A stretch of DNA of 6,334 bases, from the NCBI GenBank assembly GCA_004554205.1, contig SFNH01000105.1:1-6334 (forward strand), in the 5' to 3' direction. Origin of the DNA: Clostridium sp. (GTDB lineage Bacteria; Bacillota; Clostridia; Lachnospirales; Lachnospiraceae). This document shows positions 5,775 to 6,334 of this stretch, piece after piece. Made by a program: the position numbers and the translations under genes. Under the pieces are notes generated by a model that searched no databases, was not told the origin of the DNA, and worked only from the letters and a program-made list of their open reading frames with translations. The stretch's first letter is position 1. The number at the start of each line of letters is the position of its first letter.

Positions 5775-5817
5775 TTAGTAGTAAAATTGGTAGTAAAAGG
5801 GAAAGGCTTACTACTAA
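5775..5817 (+). repeat. Inverted and direct GTAGTAA repeats
   Basis: TTAGTAGTAA (5775-5784) and TTACTACTAA (5808-5817) form a perfect 10-bp inverted repeat. Between them, GTAGTAAAA occurs twice in direct orientation, 12 bp apart (5778-5786 and 5790-5798). This dense cluster lies where the base composition changes from the host-like operon to AT-rich DNA, and could be a recombinase or excision-factor binding region. Confidence 0.5.
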
Positions 5818-5832
5818 GGGATTTTTACTCTA

Positions 5833-5991
5833 TCATTTTTCGATACCCTTTTCTGTTAACATTCTATATATTTCTTTTGCATCATCTCCATTAAACATGT
5901 TTAAAACTTCATCTTTTTCCCTATCTACCACAGATAAGGCAGATATTCCATCATCAAACACTTCATATTCTATCAAAAGCTCTTTATTCAA
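5833..5991 (-). CDS. Small hypothetical protein (52 aa, TTG start)
   Basis: I do not recognise this protein. The frame starts at TTG with an ideal AAAGGAG site (5999-6005) 7 bases upstream, and an in-frame TAA sits just before that site, so no longer start exists. It ends at TGA (5833-5835). The product is acidic and highly charged, beginning NKELLIEYEVFDDGIS and ending NMFNGDDAKEIYRMLTEKG. This suggests two beta strands followed by a helix, with no signal peptide or membrane segment. Codon use is AT-rich (AAA, GAA, ATA, TTA), unlike the neighbouring operon, which fits a horizontally acquired tract. TATAAT boxes lie upstream at 6012-6017 and 6066-6071, without clear -35 boxes. Small proteins of this style are common in integrative elements and phages; that role is inferred. 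Confidence 0.68.
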   Translation of the reverse strand: MNKELLIEYEVFDDGISALSVVDREKDEVLNMFNGDDAKEIYRMLTEKGIEK

Positions 5992-6221
5992 TATTTTTCT
6001 CCTTTACCCGTATTATAGTTTTTGTTACTATCTATTTGTATCAGATTTTGTATGTCACGCGTCGAATTATAGTTCCCACCTACGGCAGCTTTACCGCAGA
6101 TTAAATCCGACCTTGCCTTCATATCATCTACCCTAACGTGCTGTTTTTTACGGCACGTTTTTATCTGCCCTCTTGACCATTTCCCATCTTTCCCATATAG
6201 TCTTTTCGTAACCAATAGAAA
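5992..6221. other. Gene-poor stretch of the AT-rich tract
   Basis: I see no convincing gene here. It contains two near-identical motifs on the minus strand, ACTATAATACG and ACTATAATTCG (around 6010-6019 and 6064-6073), each with a -10-like TATAAT, and a hairpin at 6135-6159. A 97-codon minus-strand frame crosses the region but also crosses two hairpins and has no ribosome site, so it is more likely non-coding or decayed. Confidence 0.45.
6135..6162 (+). terminator. Hairpin with T run, possible terminator
   Basis: AACGTGCTGT pairs with ACGGCACGTT (6135-6144 with 6150-6159, one G-U pair, loop TTTTT), and the plus strand continues with T residues to 6162. No plus-strand gene ends here, so it may be an antisense terminator or a structured site of a mobile element. 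Confidence 0.4.
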
Positions 6222-6262
6222 AAGAGAAAGAACAACCCCTCCTACAGTTCGTTCTTTCTCTT
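6214..6262 (-). terminator. Terminator of a gene entering from the right edge
   Basis: On the minus strand, a perfect 12-bp stem, AAGAGAAAGAAC with GTTCTTTCTCTT (6251-6262 with 6222-6233, 17-base loop), runs into the T-rich tail TTTCTATT. It follows a TAA stop (6269-6271) by 6 bases, the arrangement expected at the 3' end of a leftward gene. Confidence 0.6.
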
Positions 6263-6268
6263 CACCAA

Positions 6269-6334
6269 TTAAGTGCTGCAAAGCAGGTCCGGTGCAGGGT
6301 CATGCCCTAATAAATGGTTGCCTGTCATATAAGC
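6269..6334 (-). CDS. Possible C-terminal fragment of an unidentified protein
   Basis: This minus-strand frame is open from the window edge to TAA (6269-6271) and gives 21 residues, AYMTGNHLLGHDPAPDLL followed by CST. A terminator starts 6 bases later, which favours it as a real gene end. A second frame (LYDRQPFIRA, stop at 6300-6302) is also open to the edge and cannot be excluded. The piece is too short to identify. Confidence 0.3.
   Translation of the reverse strand, partial: AYMTGNHLLGHDPAPDLLCST

Noticed and set aside
5450..6136. A 228-codon plus-strand reading frame
   Set aside because: It lies antisense to the tyrosine phosphatase and to the small 52-codon gene and crosses the repeat cluster. 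Its composition (Ser/Phe/Tyr-rich) is that of an antisense shadow.
5988..6281. A 97-codon minus-strand reading frame starting at TTG
   Set aside because: It has no ribosome site and runs through two strong hairpins, including the terminator at 6214-6262. Its end contains the ribosome site of the 52-codon gene, and the protein resembles no family I know.

Overview
The window looks like chromosomal DNA of a Gram-positive anaerobe of the Clostridia, most likely a Lachnospiraceae-type gut bacterium. Three things support this. The small heat-shock gene is preceded by a CIRCE (HrcA) operator, the ribosome binding sites are strong AGGAGG-type, and the sugar-binding lipoprotein has a Gly/Ala-rich linker of the kind common in that family. 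The main genes are fairly GC-rich, whereas the right-hand 500 bases are clearly AT-richer. The taxon is inferred from style, not from a marker gene.

Layout. Bases 1-91 hold a truncated copy of a dispersed palindromic repeat. A strong terminator (103-134) closes a leftward gene for a family-1 sugar-binding lipoprotein (172-1572). That gene has its own promoter (1653-1681) and two palindromes placed like operators, one over the -10 box and one just after the transcription start. Next comes a leftward MATE-family multidrug/Na+ antiporter (1754-3136), and upstream of it a complete 133-bp copy of the repeat (3170-3302). A rightward Hsp20 chaperone (3508-3951) has a CIRCE-controlled promoter, a leader hairpin and a terminator. 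It converges on a leftward three-gene operon: low-molecular-weight protein tyrosine phosphatase (5185-5646), acylphosphatase (4919-5188, 4-bp overlap) and a pyridoxamine/pyridoxal kinase (4051-4893, 25-bp gap). A 27-bp end module of the repeat spans the stop codon of the kinase gene.

Right of 5646 the character changes. There are three 10-bp tandem repeats, 12-bp-spaced GTAGTAAAA repeats, a 10-bp inverted repeat, and an AT-rich tract with a 52-codon TTG-start gene (5833-5991). Beyond that are a 10-bp hairpin and a terminator for a gene entering from the right edge. This looks like the edge of an integrated element or its remnant, abutting the phosphatase operon, but no recombinase lies in the window.

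The known genes serve carbohydrate uptake, efflux, protein folding under stress, and phosphate-ester/cofactor metabolism. They form four independent transcription units, not one system. The most unusual content is non-coding: the repeat family, the double-palindrome promoter and the iteron-like right junction.
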